A stretch of 40,839 nucleotides of DNA from NCBI RefSeq assembly GCF_030697305.1, contig NZ_JAUYQL010000096.1:1-40839 (forward strand), given 5' to 3'. The notes under the pieces are model-generated. The model was not told the DNA's origin. It did no database searches and saw only the letters and a program-made list of their open reading frames with translations. Origin of the DNA: Phenylobacterium sp. Lineage in GTDB: Bacteria > Pseudomonadota > Alphaproteobacteria > Caulobacterales > Caulobacteraceae. Position numbers and translations under genes: made by a program. This document shows, piece by piece, positions 1-9,633 of the stretch (its first letter is position 1; every line of letters begins with the position of its first letter).

Positions 1-546
1 GAAGCCGCCCCACAGCCAGGTGGTGATGGACTCGCCGATGATCGGCAGCGCGCCGAACAGGGTGGTGATCACCCCCGCGCCGTGGAAGCTCATCTGGCCC
101 CAGGGTAGCACGTAGCCCATGAAGGCCGTGGCCATCATCAGCAGGTAGATCACGCAGCCGAGGATCCACAGGATCTCGCGCGGAGCCTTGTACGAGCCGT
201 AGTAGAGCCCGCGGAACATGTGGATGTAGACCGCGATGAAGAACATCGAGGCCCCGTTGGCGTGCATGTAGCGGACCAGCCAACCGAAGTTGACGTCGCG
301 CATGATCCGCTCGACGGAATTGAAGGCGTAGTCGACGTGCGGCACGTAGTGCATCGCCAGCACGATGCCGGTGACGATCTGAATGCCCAGGCACATCGCC
401 AGGATGCCGCCGAATGTCCACCAGTAGTTGAGGTTCTTCGGCGTCGGGAAATCCAGCAGGTCGGCGCCGAAGCGCACGATCGGCAGGCGCGTGTCGAGCC
501 AGCGCTCGATGCCGGTCTTCGGCTCGTAGGAGGAATGTCCGCTCAT
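1..546 (-). CDS. petB: Cytochrome b of the bc1 complex (N-terminal part, runs off the window)
   Basis: Cytochrome b is the membrane core of ubiquinol:cytochrome c oxidoreductase (complex III). It carries the two b hemes and the quinone sites. The 182 residues visible start at ATG 546 and include [18 protein letters not shown] and [11 protein letters not shown], which are strongly conserved in alphaproteobacterial cytochrome b. H95 and H109, 14 residues apart, should be the helix-B ligands of the two hemes. Their helix-D partners and the PEWY loop lie beyond the window. Membrane segments are visible at about residues 43-65, 97-115 and 125-147. The gene begins 5 bases after the Rieske gene stop, so the two are co-transcribed, and cytochrome c1 is expected next outside the window. 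Identification is secure; the gene is cut by the window edge and is not broken. Confidence 0.96.
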   Translation of the reverse strand, partial: MSGHSSYEPKTGIERWLDTRLPIVRFGADLLDFPTPKNLNYWWTFGGILAMCLGIQIVTGIVLAMHYVPHVDYAFNSVERIMRDVNFGWLVRYMHANGASMFFIAVYIHMFRGLYYGSYKAPREILWILGCVIYLLMMATAFMGYVLPWGQMSFHGAGVITTLFGALPIIGESITTWLWGGF

Positions 547-551
547 CAGTG

Positions 552-1106
552 TCAGCCGATCTTGACCTTGGTGTCCGACAGGAAGGCGTATTCGGGCACC
601 GCGAGGTTCTTCGGAGCCGGTCCTTTGCGGATGCGGCCGGAGGTGTCGTAGTGCGAGCCGTGGCATGGGCAGAACCAGCCGCCGTAGTCGCCACCGCCAA
701 ACGTGGGAACGCAACCGAGGTGCGTGCAGGTGCCGACCAGGATCAGCCACTCAGCCTTGCCGGGCTTGTGACGGTCCTCGTCACGGGCCGGGTCGCGCAT
801 CGAGGCGGTGTCGTCCTTCACCGCCTTGGCGATCTCCGCGCCCGTGCGGCTGCGCACGAACAGCGGCTTGCCGCGCCACTTCAGCACCACCTGCTGGCCT
901 TGCTCGACCTTGGTCAGGTCGAATTCCACCGAGGCGAGGGCGAGCGTGTCGCCGGCCGGGTTCATCTGATCGATGAACGGCCAGGCGAGGCCTGCGACGG
1001 CGCCGATCGCCGCCGTCGTGGCGGCGATGTGAATGAAGTCGCGCCGGCTGGGGTCGTCGCCCGCGGCGTGAGGATCGGGACTTGCGCCCGCGACGGTGTC
1101 GGCCAC
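552..1106 (-). CDS. petA: Rieske iron-sulfur protein of the bc1 complex
   Basis: This is the [2Fe-2S] subunit that passes electrons from ubiquinol to cytochrome c1. Numbering from the GTG at 1106 (184 residues), the N-terminus has a twin-arginine motif (SRRDF, residues 20-24) followed by one hydrophobic anchor (about 27-45), so the folded protein is exported by Tat and stays anchored. The cluster motifs are CTHLGC (C127, H129, C132) and CPCHGSHYD (C146, C148, H149). Ligands are C127, H129, C146 and H149; C132 and C148 form the usual disulfide. The reading frame stays open upstream to 1211, but those 35 residues are low-complexity and unlike the family. The GTG start gives normal length and places the Tat motif near the N-terminus. 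It is the first gene of the petA-petB operon. Confidence 0.94.
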   Translation of the reverse strand: MADTVAGASPDPHAAGDDPSRRDFIHIAATTAAIGAVAGLAWPFIDQMNPAGDTLALASVEFDLTKVEQGQQVVLKWRGKPLFVRSRTGAEIAKAVKDDTASMRDPARDEDRHKPGKAEWLILVGTCTHLGCVPTFGGGDYGGWFCPCHGSHYDTSGRIRKGPAPKNLAVPEYAFLSDTKVKIG

Positions 1107-1344
1107 CTTAAAGCTACCCTTCGTGTGTTGAGCCGCCTGCGGTCTCCCGCCACGGCCCGTCCGACGCCCTTGCACCAAGGACGTCCCGCCTTCGAAGCCC
1201 CCGTCCAGCACGCGGCCGGAAGCACCTTGAACAGGCGCGCAGCGAGCAGACGATCCGTGCGGAGAAGTCCTGCGAACGTGTCGCAGTCCGTCCCCCGACG
1301 ATTCGCCTCGCGCCCAGGCCTATCCCGTGGCTGGATCGCTTAGA

Positions 1345-1815
1345 ATGCGTTTGGCCCTTTTTCAACCGGACATTCCGCAAAACCTCGGCGCGGCTCTTCG
1401 CCTCGGGGCCTGCTTGGGCGTCGCCGTGGACGTCATTGAGCCCTGCGGCTTCCCTCTGTCGGACCGTGCGGTGCGCCGCGCGGCGATGGATTACGGTGCT
1501 CAGGCGGTGGTCGATCGTCACGCCGGCTGGACCGATTTCCTCAGACTCACGCGCGCAAGCAACAGGCGCCTGGTGCTGTTCACGACGCAGGGCGCGCAGC
1601 CGTTCGGCGACTTCGCCTTCGCCGCTGGTGACGTCCTGCTGTTCGGCCGGGAGAGCGCCGGGGCGCCACCGGAAGTGCACGCGGCGGCCGACGCGCGGGT
1701 GTTCATACCGCTGGCCGCCGGCGCACGATCGCTGAATCTGGTTTCCGCCGCCTCGATCGCGCTTGGCGAGGCGTTGCGCCAGACCGGCGGATTCCCTACT
1801 GCGGTCGCCCCATGA
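1345..1815 (+). CDS. trmL: tRNA (cytidine/uridine-34 2'-O)-methyltransferase, SpoU/TrmL family
   Basis: TrmL methylates the ribose of the wobble base of certain leucine tRNAs, using S-adenosylmethionine bound in a trefoil knot. The start at 1345 gives [16 protein letters not shown], the standard family N-terminus; an in-frame ATG at 1327 would add six residues. Knot motifs are clear: [13 protein letters not shown] near the N-terminus, FGRESAGAP in the middle, and [20 protein letters not shown] near the C-terminus. Length (156 residues) is normal. The stop codon overlaps the hemF start by four bases (ATGA), so the two are translationally coupled. It is divergent from petA across about 240 bases in which I see no recognisable site. 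Confidence 0.92.
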   Translation: MRLALFQPDIPQNLGAALRLGACLGVAVDVIEPCGFPLSDRAVRRAAMDYGAQAVVDRHAGWTDFLRLTRASNRRLVLFTTQGAQPFGDFAFAAGDVLLFGRESAGAPPEVHAAADARVFIPLAAGARSLNLVSAASIALGEALRQTGGFPTAVAP

Positions 1816-2684
1816 CCAACGCCGAGCCTTCCGAGGACCGCAGCGCGCGCTCACGCGCCTGGTTCGACACCCTGCGTGACCGCCTCGTCGCCGAGTTCGA
1901 AAGGCTCGAGGATGAGGCCCCCGCCGACCTCTATCCGGGTGAGGCTGGGCGCTTCGAACTGAAGCCCTGGGTGCGCGAGGCGGGCGGCGGCGGCGTCATG
2001 GGCTTCCTCCGCGGGCGCTTTTTCGAGAAGTGCGGCCTGCACATCAGCCTGGTGCATGGCGAATTCACGCCAGAGATGGCCGCCTCGATGCCAGGCGCCG
2101 AAGAGGATCCGCGCTTCGTCGCCACCGGCGTCAGCCTGATCGCCCACATGCGCAATCCGCGCGTGCCCGCGGTGCACATGAACACCCGCTTCCTGGCCAC
2201 CACCCGCGGCTGGTTCGGCGGCGGCGCGGACCTCACGCCAACGGTCGACACCCAGCGCAGCCAGGAGGCTGACGACGCGAAGGCCTTCCACGCCGCATTG
2301 AAGGCCGCCTGCGACCGGCACGATCCGGAATGGTACCCGCGCTACAAGGCGCGCTGCGACGAGTACTTCTATCTGCCGCACCGCAAGGAGCCGCGCGGGA
2401 TCGGCGGCATCTTCTACGACCACCACGACAGCGGCGACTGGGAGCGTGACTTCGCCTTCACCCGCGACGTCGGCGAGGCGCTGCTGGACGTGTTCCCGCG
2501 CATCGCCCGCCACCGCATGCACGAGCCTTGGACCGAAGCCGACCGCCAGGAGCAACTGGTGCGCCGCGGCCGCTATGTGGAGTTCAACCTGCTCTACGAC
2601 CGCGGCACGATGTTCGGCCTGAAGACCGGCGGCAACATCGAGTCGATCCTCTCCTCTATGCCGCCGCTGACGGCGTGGCCGTAG
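1812..2684 (+). CDS. hemF: Oxygen-dependent coproporphyrinogen III oxidase
   Basis: HemF converts coproporphyrinogen III to protoporphyrinogen IX by oxidative decarboxylation of two propionates, using O2, in the cytoplasm. The 290-residue protein is full length for the alphaproteobacterial form. Family blocks are WWFGGG-type [37 protein letters not shown], and the C-terminal [29 protein letters not shown] and SSMPPL. The first ATG (1812) overlaps the stop codon of trmL. Pairing of a heme gene with trmL probably reflects tight packing rather than a shared function. The gene runs convergent with the amidotransferase at 2700, with only 15 bases between them and no terminator visible. Confidence 0.96.
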   Translation: MTNAEPSEDRSARSRAWFDTLRDRLVAEFERLEDEAPADLYPGEAGRFELKPWVREAGGGGVMGFLRGRFFEKCGLHISLVHGEFTPEMAASMPGAEEDPRFVATGVSLIAHMRNPRVPAVHMNTRFLATTRGWFGGGADLTPTVDTQRSQEADDAKAFHAALKAACDRHDPEWYPRYKARCDEYFYLPHRKEPRGIGGIFYDHHDSGDWERDFAFTRDVGEALLDVFPRIARHRMHEPWTEADRQEQLVRRGRYVEFNLLYDRGTMFGLKTGGNIESILSSMPPLTAWP

Positions 2685-2699
2685 GTTGGAAAGCGCCGG

Positions 2700-3401
2700 T
2701 CAGCCTGCGGACTTAGCCAGGAAAGCATGCATCCAGCCGGCGATCCGCGTGCGGTCGTCGGGTTGGGCGTAGCTGGCGAGCGCCCGCTGGGCTTCGTCCT
2801 CGGTGTAGGTGGTCCCGCGCCCGATTTCGATGAGCGCCTCACCGAAGGCCTGATCGAACTCGGGGTGAAGCTGCAGCGACACCGATCGACCGTCGGCGTA
2901 GGCCAGCATGCCGAAGGGGGTGAAGTCACTGCCGGCCAATACGCGGGCGCCGGCTGGCGCGCGCACCACCTGGTCCTGGTGCGAGGCGGTGGCCGCCAGG
3001 GCAGCACCCTCGTCCATCCACGCCAAGCGGTCGCGCACCGCGTAGTGGTGCAGGCCTATGCCCCAGCCCTTGGGCGACTTCTCGACCCGGCCGCCGAACG
3101 TCTCGGCCATGATCTGATGGCCAAAGCAGATCCCGACCAGCCCCGCGCGCCCGCTGGCCGCGCGCAGAAAATCCGCAAGCTCGGCGATCCAGGGTTGGTG
3201 GTCGTAGGCCGCCGCCGGCGAACCGGTGATCAGATAGGCGTCGCACGCCTCAACGCTGGCCGGCATCCCGTCGCGCACGTCGAAGGTCGAATAATCGTAG
3301 GCGCCCTCGCCCAGCAACCGGCGGAACATGCCCGGATAGTCGCCGAACTCGGCGCGCAGGGCGCGCGGCGGTGCGCCCGTCTGCAGGATGCCGAGCTTCA
3401 C
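2700..3401 (-). CDS. Class I glutamine amidotransferase, GMP synthase-like
   Basis: This is a stand-alone class I glutamine amidotransferase domain of 233 residues. The nucleophile elbow is GICFGHQ, with the catalytic cysteine, and the histidine-glutamate pair lies in LHPEF. An oxyanion-type YLITGSPAAAYD segment precedes the elbow. Such proteins hydrolyse the gamma-amide of glutamine or a gamma-glutamyl compound; no synthetase domain is attached, so the acceptor is unknown. The ATG at 3401 overlaps the stop of the CCA-adding enzyme by four bases, which makes this the last gene of a coupled minus-strand run. Assignment to the family is firm; the substrate cannot be read from the sequence. Confidence 0.85.
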   Translation of the reverse strand: MKLGILQTGAPPRALRAEFGDYPGMFRRLLGEGAYDYSTFDVRDGMPASVEACDAYLITGSPAAAYDHQPWIAELADFLRAASGRAGLVGICFGHQIMAETFGGRVEKSPKGWGIGLHHYAVRDRLAWMDEGAALAATASHQDQVVRAPAGARVLAGSDFTPFGMLAYADGRSVSLQLHPEFDQAFGEALIEIGRGTTYTEDEAQRALASYAQPDDRTRIAGWMHAFLAKSAG

Positions 3402-4642
3402 GGGACCATCCCCTGCACCACCGCCTTAAGCCGTTCGGCGGCGGCGGCGCGGTCGTCCGGGAAATCCTGGTCGATCCACCAGGCTTCGACCTCGCGCAGC
3501 ACCGCGCCGACCAGCGGGCCCTTGGGCGTCCCGGCCGCGACCGCGTCAACCCCGCTCACAGGCAGGGTCGGAGGCGTCCAGGTCTCGCCCAGCGCCAGCA
3601 GGGCGCGCCATTGCGGCGCCTGGGCGGAGTTGGGCGCGGCGGCCCAGGTGAGCTTCACCCGGTCGGCGAACGCCGCCTGACCGATCTGATAGACGGCGCG
3701 GCGGGCTTCGCGCGGGCTCATCCAACTCGTCAGCGCGAGCGAGGGATCGAGCGCCGCCGCCAGCCGGTCGCGCAAGGCGTTCGGCAGGCGCAGCCGCTGG
3801 GCGAAGGCTGCCGAGGCTGGCGGATCATCGTCCAGCAAGGCCGCCAGCCTCAGGCCCGCATCCGGCTCGGCCATCAACTGGGCTTCGACCTCGACCAGGC
3901 CGGAAAGCCGCCCAAGGTTCTCCAGGCCGGGCGTGGCGATCGCCAGCACGCCTGTCTCCGCCATCGCCGCAAGCGCCGCACGCGGGTCCTGGGCGGCCAG
4001 GAGCTTCATTAGCTCCTTGGAGACCCGTTCGGCCGCCAAGGCCGCCACGGGGCCCTTCAGGGCGGCGCAGGCGGCCAGCGCGGCGCGATCCGGCTCCCCC
4101 GCGCCGTACCAGGCATGGAAGCGGAAGAAGCGCATCACCCGCAGATAGTCCTCGCGGATACGGGTCTGCGGATCGCCGACGAAGGCCACGCGGCCGGCCA
4201 GGGCGTCGGCGACCCCGACTCCGGTGGGGTCCAGCACCGCGCCGGCGCGATCGGCGTAGAGCGCGTTCATGGTGAAATCGCGCCGGCCCGCGTCCAGCGC
4301 CCAGTCGTCGGTGAAGGCGACCACGGCATGGCGACCGTCAGTGGAAACATCGCGGCGCAGGGTGGTGATCTCGAACGGCCGTCCTCCGCTGATCGCGGTG
4401 ACGGTGCCATGGTCAATGCCGGTGGGCACGGCGCGCAGGCTGGCTGCGGCCAAAGCCGCGCTCACCGCCTGCGGCGTCAGCGTCGTGGCGATATCGATGT
4501 CGTCGACCACAGCCCCCAACAGGGCGTTGCGCACCGCTCCGCCGACGAAGCGCGCGCAGCCGGCGCCGCCCGCGGCCTCCAGCGCATCCATCACCGCGAC
4601 CGTGCGCGGGTCGGCGATCCAGGCGGCGGCCAGATTGATCAT
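3398..4642 (-). CDS. cca: CCA-adding tRNA nucleotidyltransferase / poly(A) polymerase family
   Basis: The enzyme builds or repairs the 3' CCA end of tRNAs without a template. From ATG 4642 it has 414 residues. The N-terminal nucleotidyltransferase head has FVGGAVRNALLG and DDIDIATT, whose aspartates bind the catalytic metals, followed by ITTLRRDVSTDGRHA and DFTMNALY. The flexible-loop and nucleotide-selection region follows (IREDYLRVMRFFRFHA), then a helical tRNA-binding C-terminal half. The frame is open further upstream to 4804, but that region lies inside the DUF6111 gene and reads as noise. ATG 4642 overlaps the stop of that gene (ATGA). The family also includes poly(A) polymerases, but in alphaproteobacteria this form is the CCA enzyme. 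Confidence 0.92.
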   Translation of the reverse strand: MINLAAAWIADPRTVAVMDALEAAGGAGCARFVGGAVRNALLGAVVDDIDIATTLTPQAVSAALAAASLRAVPTGIDHGTVTAISGGRPFEITTLRRDVSTDGRHAVVAFTDDWALDAGRRDFTMNALYADRAGAVLDPTGVGVADALAGRVAFVGDPQTRIREDYLRVMRFFRFHAWYGAGEPDRAALAACAALKGPVAALAAERVSKELMKLLAAQDPRAALAAMAETGVLAIATPGLENLGRLSGLVEVEAQLMAEPDAGLRLAALLDDDPPASAAFAQRLRLPNALRDRLAAALDPSLALTSWMSPREARRAVYQIGQAAFADRVKLTWAAAPNSAQAPQWRALLALGETWTPPTLPVSGVDAVAAGTPKGPLVGAVLREVEAWWIDQDFPDDRAAAAERLKAVVQGMVP

Positions 4643-4914
4643 CGTTGCGGCCGCGTCTTCTCGAAGTGGCCAGGCGTCACCTGCCCGCTCGCGGTCGTTT
4701 CGGCCGGGACATAGACGTCGCTCTTGCCAGCGTGCGGGGCCAGCGCGGTGGCCATCAGCGACAGGCCGACGAGGATCGCGCCGATCGCCACCAGCCAGGT
4801 CCACGGGGTCGCGCCCATCGGCCGTCCTGTGCGGATGGCCACATCGCGCCAGATGAACCAGACCACGAACGGCGCGGCCATCAACAGGGCGCGCAAGGCG
4901 AGTTCCCTAAGCAA
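4639..4914 (-). CDS. Small membrane protein of the DUF6111 type
   Basis: This is a small protein of 91 residues with two predicted membrane helices (about residues 7-24 and 37-56) and a polar C-terminal tail ending in VTPGHFEKTRPQR. The pattern of helix, short basic loop with Trp, second helix, then a VYVPAE...GQVTPGHFE tail fits the DUF6111 family, which sits between a NUDIX gene and the CCA enzyme in many alphaproteobacteria. Function is unknown. No ATG fits well. I chose TTG 4914 because it gives the family-like start (M)LRELALRALL and overlaps the stop codon of the NUDIX gene. The frame is open to 4989, but those extra residues lie inside the NUDIX coding region. The 3' end overlaps cca by four bases. 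Confidence 0.7.
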   Translation of the reverse strand: MLRELALRALLMAAPFVVWFIWRDVAIRTGRPMGATPWTWLVAIGAILVGLSLMATALAPHAGKSDVYVPAETTASGQVTPGHFEKTRPQR

Positions 4915-5548
4915 GCGCGGCCCCGTAGAGCCGGCTGTAGAGCGCCCGCAGCATGCCCGCTGTGGCGCCCCAGATGTAGCGGTCCTCATGGCGCGCCGCG
5001 TAAAACGACCGCTTCTGGCCGTCGGGCGCCTCGCGGACCTCCTGCTCGTAGTTGGCGGGGTCCATCAGGAAGCCGAACGGGGTCTCGAAGATGTCAGCCA
5101 CCTCGTCTGGGTTTGGCGTCAGGGTGAAGCCCTCGCGCACGAAGCCGACCACCGGGGTGATCAGGTACCCGCTCCCGGTCTCATACGGCGTCGACAGACC
5201 GGCGAGCTCCACATAGTCCGGCTCCAGGCCGATCTCCTCGTGCGCCTCGCGCAGCGCGGTCTGCCAGGCGCTTTCGCCCGGATCGCGGCGGCCGCCCGGC
5301 AAGGCGACCTGTCCGGTGTGGCTGCGCAGCGCGTCTGAGCGCCTCGTCAGGATCACCGTGTAGCCGTCGGCCCGCTCGACCAGCGGCACCAACACCGAGG
5401 CCGCCCGCAACTCGCGTTGCGCCGGGCGCATGGTGGGATTGAGGTCGAAGTCGGAGTCCGCGCCGCTGATCGGGCTGTCGTCGCCGATCGGGTCGAGGTG
5501 ACGCGCGACCCAGGCGCGCAGGTCGCCGAGCGACTCGACGAACCTCAC
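4907..5548 (-). CDS. NUDIX hydrolase, CoA pyrophosphatase type
   Basis: The 213-residue protein has a perfect NUDIX box (G-x5-E-x7-REAHEEIGL, starting at GRRDPGE) that binds the metal-diphosphate. It is preceded by the signature typical of coenzyme A diphosphatases, LTRRSDALRSHTGQVALPGG. Such enzymes split CoA or acyl-CoA into phosphopantetheine derivatives and 3',5'-ADP and are thought to clear damaged CoA. The start at 5548 overlaps the stop of the DUF1285 gene (ATGA). In alphaproteobacteria this gene commonly lies between DUF1285 and the CCA enzyme, as here. Substrate is inferred from the family signature. Confidence 0.9.
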   Translation of the reverse strand: MRFVESLGDLRAWVARHLDPIGDDSPISGADSDFDLNPTMRPAQRELRAASVLVPLVERADGYTVILTRRSDALRSHTGQVALPGGRRDPGESAWQTALREAHEEIGLEPDYVELAGLSTPYETGSGYLITPVVGFVREGFTLTPNPDEVADIFETPFGFLMDPANYEQEVREAPDGQKRSFYAARHEDRYIWGATAGMLRALYSRLYGAALA

Positions 5549-6114
5549 AGCGCCTGCACCTCGTACGGGCCGATCGGGAACCAGGCGCCGTTCGAGGCGA
5601 CCTCGAGCATCGACCCGTCGCGCTCTTCAGCCATATCCGCCAGTTCGTAGAACACCGGTCGCGCGATCAGCGCCTCCAGGCCATTTCTCACATGAACATA
5701 GGGCCTGGGCTCTCCGGTCTGCGGATCGGTCTCTACGCGGATCGGGTTGTCCGGGCCGGCGTCGACCTCGTCCCCGACATTGGTCAGGAAGCGCAGCGCA
5801 TCCCCGACACGATCGACGCGCACGGCGATGAACGGCGCGTCCTCGACGACGATCTTCAGCTTCTCCACAGGTGTGACCAGGTAGTAGCCGTCGGGATCCT
5901 TGCGCAGCACCGTGGAGAACAGCCGCACCAGCGCCTCGCGGCTGATCCGCGCGCCCTCGTGCAGCCAGCTTCCGTCCTTGCGGATGACGATGTCGATCTC
6001 GCCGGAGACCGCCGGATTCCACAGATGGACCGGCGGCAGGCCACGGCCTGGAGCCTGGGCCCTGGCCGCGGCGATCACCCCGTCCAGTCCCGGCCGGCTG
6101 TCGGATTCGCTCAT
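5545..6114 (-). CDS. DUF1285 family protein
   Basis: DUF1285 proteins are small cytoplasmic proteins of unknown biochemical role. From ATG 6114 the protein has 189 residues. The family pattern is visible: LPPVHLWNPAVSGEIDIVI, then KDGSWLHEGARISREALVRLF, LRKDPDGYYLVTPVEKLKI and VEDAPFIAVRV, and a C-terminal half rich in beta-strands ending WFPIGPYEV. The frame extends to 6189, but the added segment is arginine-rich and unlike the family. It heads the coupled run DUF1285, NUDIX, DUF6111, cca, amidotransferase and lies 10 bases downstream of the GNAT gene. Confidence 0.85.
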   Translation of the reverse strand: MSESDSRPGLDGVIAAARAQAPGRGLPPVHLWNPAVSGEIDIVIRKDGSWLHEGARISREALVRLFSTVLRKDPDGYYLVTPVEKLKIVVEDAPFIAVRVDRVGDALRFLTNVGDEVDAGPDNPIRVETDPQTGEPRPYVHVRNGLEALIARPVFYELADMAEERDGSMLEVASNGAWFPIGPYEVQAL

Positions 6115-6124
6115 GACGCGGAAT

Positions 6125-6679
6125 CTAGGCCTGAGCGGGGCCAGCCTCAAGCTTGCGGGCGAGCGGATGGGCGCGAACAGGCCCGGCAAGCTCGGCGGCG
6201 GCGCCCGAGCGAAGGGCGCGAACCAGGATGCGGCGCGGATCGACGGGTCCCGGCAGGGTCACGCGGCCATGCGGGACGACGGCGAAGTTCAGCCGCCGGA
6301 AGTAGGGCTCGTCACCGACCAGCAGCACCGTATCGAAACCGGCGTCGGCCGCGGCCTGCGCCGCGCGCTCGACCAGCGCCCCGCCGGCGCCATGAAGCCG
6401 CGCCGCCTCGTCCACCGCCAGCGGCCCCAGAAAAATTACCGGACGCCCCCCCACATCGACCAGCCACTGGCGCACGACGCCGACCAGCTTGCCGTCCTCC
6501 CAGGCGCAAAACGACAGATCGTGCCGGGGCGCGGCGAATTCGCGGACCCGCTCGGAGACCTTGGTGAAGCGTCCTGGGCCGAACGCGCGGTCGACCAGCG
6601 CGTCGACGGCGGCGGCGTCCTGCGGCCGCTCAGGATTGATGAGCAGCTCAGGCTGCCGGAGGGACGTGGCGGTCATCAT
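6125..6679 (-). CDS. GNAT family N-acetyltransferase
   Basis: This is a GNAT acetyltransferase of about 184 residues. It shows INPERPQDAAAVDALVDRAFGPGRF at the N-terminus, a central FLGPLAVDEAARLHGAGGALVERA segment corresponding to the acetyl-CoA loop, and VLLVGDEPYFRRLNF, the pattern of YhbS-type proteins (GDxxYYxRFGF). The acceptor is unknown; members of this branch act on small molecules or proteins. The start is either of two tandem ATGs at 6679 and 6676. The longer frame to 6967 overlaps the divergent MFS gene and is rejected. The ribosome binding site is weak. Confidence 0.85.
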   Translation of the reverse strand: MMTATSLRQPELLINPERPQDAAAVDALVDRAFGPGRFTKVSERVREFAAPRHDLSFCAWEDGKLVGVVRQWLVDVGGRPVIFLGPLAVDEAARLHGAGGALVERAAQAAADAGFDTVLLVGDEPYFRRLNFAVVPHGRVTLPGPVDPRRILVRALRSGAAAELAGPVRAHPLARKLEAGPAQA

Positions 6680-6916
6680 TGTCAGGGAACTGCATGGCGA
6701 AGGGTGCGACAACGCGCGACCGCGCACTTGGCGCCGCCGCAAGCGGACAGTTTCAGGCGAGAACGCCTTGCGGGCGTCCGTATCGTCGTTGGCGTCGCAT
6801 CGCTTGAAGCGCCTCGCAGGCAAAACGCAGCAGGGATGCGGCGCATAAGGCCCAGCGTCCCCCAGGTCAACGTCGCGATTGCACCGGCCTCCGGCTCGCC
6901 CCAAGCTGGGTCGCCC

Positions 6917-8167
6917 ATGTCCCCCAACCCCGAAAACACGCCGACCGTAGCGGAGCTGCTGCGCCAACGCGGCTTCATGCTGTTGTGGGGTTCGCGCGTA
7001 ACGTCGACGATCGGGGTGCAGATCCAGAGCGTGGCGCTAGGCTGGCAGGTCTACGAGACCGCTCGCCTGACAATGTCGGTTTCGGAATCGGCGTTCTGGG
7101 TCGGCATGATGGGGTTGGCGGCGTTCGTGCCGGTGTTCCTGCTGGCCCTGCCGGCCGGCGAGACGGCGGATCGGCACGACCGCAAGCTGGTGCTGCTGAT
7201 CTGTTACGCGGGCGAGATCGCCACCGCCGGACTGCTGGTGGCGGCGAGCTTCTACGGTTTCGTCAGCCTGCCGCTGCTCATCGGCGTCGCGGCGCTGTTC
7301 GGGGTGGCCCGGGCCTACACCGGACCCGCTGGCGCGTCCCTGGCGCCGATGCTGGTGCCGCGGCCCCTGTTGCCGCGCGCCATCGCCTGGAATTCGCTGG
7401 CCTACACCAGCGGCGCGGTGGCCGGCCCGGCGATCGGCGGCCTGCTGCTCGGCCTGTCGCCGACGGTCGCCTACAGCGCCACCTGCGTGCTCTACCTCGT
7501 CGCCGCCCTGACGCTGTCGCTGATCCGGCAGAACACCAAGCCTGAGGTGCAGCCAGGGTCACGCTGGGCGCTGATCAAGGAAGGCCTCGCCTACGTCTGG
7601 GGCAACAAGATCGTGTTCGGGGCGATCTCGCTGGATTTGTTCGCCGTGCTGTTGGGCGGGGCGACGGCGTTGCTGCCGGTGTTCGCCCGCGACATCCTGC
7701 ACGTTGGCGCGCAAGGCTTCGGGCTGCTGAGGAGCGCGCCGGCGATGGGCGCTGCCTTGGTCGCGGTGGTGCTGGCCACCCGTCCCATCCGCCGCCACGC
7801 CGGGTTGTTCCTGCTTGGCGGCGTCGCGCTGTTCGGCGCCGCTACCCTGGTGTTTGGCCTCTCGCGCTCGATGCCTCTGTCGGTTCTGGCGCTGGCGGTG
7901 CTGGGGGGCGCGGACATGCTGTCGGTGTTCGTGCGCCAGACGCTGGTCCAGTTGGTGACGCCCGACCACATGCGCGGGCGTGTCTCGGCGGTCTCGTCGC
8001 TGTTCATCGGCGCGTCGAACGAACTCGGGGACTTCGAGAGCGGGATCGTCGCGCGCTTCGTGGGCCCGGTGGGCGCGGCGCTGTTCGGCGGCGCGGGCTC
8101 GATCGCCATCACCGTGATCTGGGCCAAGCTGTTCCCCGGCCTGCGCAAGTTCGACACGCTCGGTTAG
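6917..8167 (+). CDS. MFS transporter, EntS-like exporter family
   Basis: The 416-residue protein is a major facilitator with about twelve hydrophobic segments in two sets of six. The loop between helices 2 and 3 has LPAGETADRHDRKLVLL, the family motif G-x3-D-R-x-G-R-K in the form found in the EntS / MFS_3 group. PDHMRGRVSAVSSLFIGASNELGDFESGI, near the C-terminal helices, is also typical of that group. These carriers export small molecules such as siderophores or drugs by proton antiport; the substrate here is unknown and no siderophore genes are nearby. The start at ATG 6917 is preceded by a divergent promoter region of about 240 bases. Upstream in-frame sequence to 5900 belongs to opposite-strand genes. 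Confidence 0.9.
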   Translation: MSPNPENTPTVAELLRQRGFMLLWGSRVTSTIGVQIQSVALGWQVYETARLTMSVSESAFWVGMMGLAAFVPVFLLALPAGETADRHDRKLVLLICYAGEIATAGLLVAASFYGFVSLPLLIGVAALFGVARAYTGPAGASLAPMLVPRPLLPRAIAWNSLAYTSGAVAGPAIGGLLLGLSPTVAYSATCVLYLVAALTLSLIRQNTKPEVQPGSRWALIKEGLAYVWGNKIVFGAISLDLFAVLLGGATALLPVFARDILHVGAQGFGLLRSAPAMGAALVAVVLATRPIRRHAGLFLLGGVALFGAATLVFGLSRSMPLSVLALAVLGGADMLSVFVRQTLVQLVTPDHMRGRVSAVSSLFIGASNELGDFESGIVARFVGPVGAALFGGAGSIAITVIWAKLFPGLRKFDTLG

Positions 8168-8174
8168 ACCCGAG

Positions 8175-8743
8175 CTAGACGGGAAATCCCCGCGCGCCCA
8201 GGCGCTCGCGGCTGGCGTCGCGGATCGCCGCCCAATCCTCCGCTAACAGGCCCAGGCCGACCACGTCGACGAGGGCGCCGCCCTTCAGCGCATGGCGTCG
8301 GAACAGCGCCTCGCGCACGAAGCCGAACTTCTCGTGCATTTTCCAGACCGGCTCGTTGTCGACGAGCACCTCGCACCATAGCTTGGCCAGGCCCAAGCCG
8401 GTGAAAACCTGCTCGATCATCCAGTACTCGACGAAGGCCCCAATCCCGCGCCCGCGCACCCGCTCCTCGGCCAGGTAGTAGGCCCAGGTGGCGCGTCGGG
8501 TTGTGGCGTCGATGTCGGCGAGGTTGGCCAGACCCACCGGCGCACCGTCGAGCTCCACCACCCAATAACGACGGGACGGGTCCGCCAGCGCTTTCGCATA
8601 CCAGGCGTCATGCTCGGCCTGAGAGATTTCATGGTCGGTGTACATCCAGCGGCGGATCTGCGGCAGGTTTCGCCAGGCCAGCAGCCGCGCGCTGTCGTCC
8701 AGCGACGCGGGCCGCATGACGACATCGATCGCCGCGCTTTGCT

Positions 8744-8747
<4 letters not shown>
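8175..8747 (-). CDS. PseH/FlmH-like GNAT acetyltransferase
   Basis: The 190-residue protein matches the PseH type of GNAT enzyme along its length: LLAWRNLPQIRRWMYTDHEI, EHDAWYAKALADPSRRYWVV, PVGLANLADID, WAYYLAEERVRGRGIG (acetyl-CoA loop), LWCEVLVDNEPVWKMHEKFGF and VDVVGLGLLAEDW. PseH acetylates the 4-amino sugar nucleotide in pseudaminic acid synthesis; the Caulobacter homolog FlmH is linked to flagellin glycosylation. No other pseudaminic acid gene is in the window, so the exact sugar is inferred. The start is GTG 8747, whose GTGA overlaps the stop of the SDR gene; an internal ATG at 8717 is the alternative. It is the last gene of a four-gene operon. Confidence 0.82.
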
Positions 8748-9619
<872 letters not shown>

Positions 9620-9633
9620 GGCGCGTCCCCTCT

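Noticed and set aside
549-1343. Long plus-strand open frame opposite petA
   Set aside because: It is the shadow of the Rieske gene in GC-rich sequence; the translated product is arginine/alanine-rich with no domain, while the minus strand gives a complete Rieske protein.
5900-6916. Extension of the MFS frame far upstream
   Set aside because: This part lies opposite DUF1285 and the GNAT gene and shows no membrane or family features; the transporter starts at 6917.
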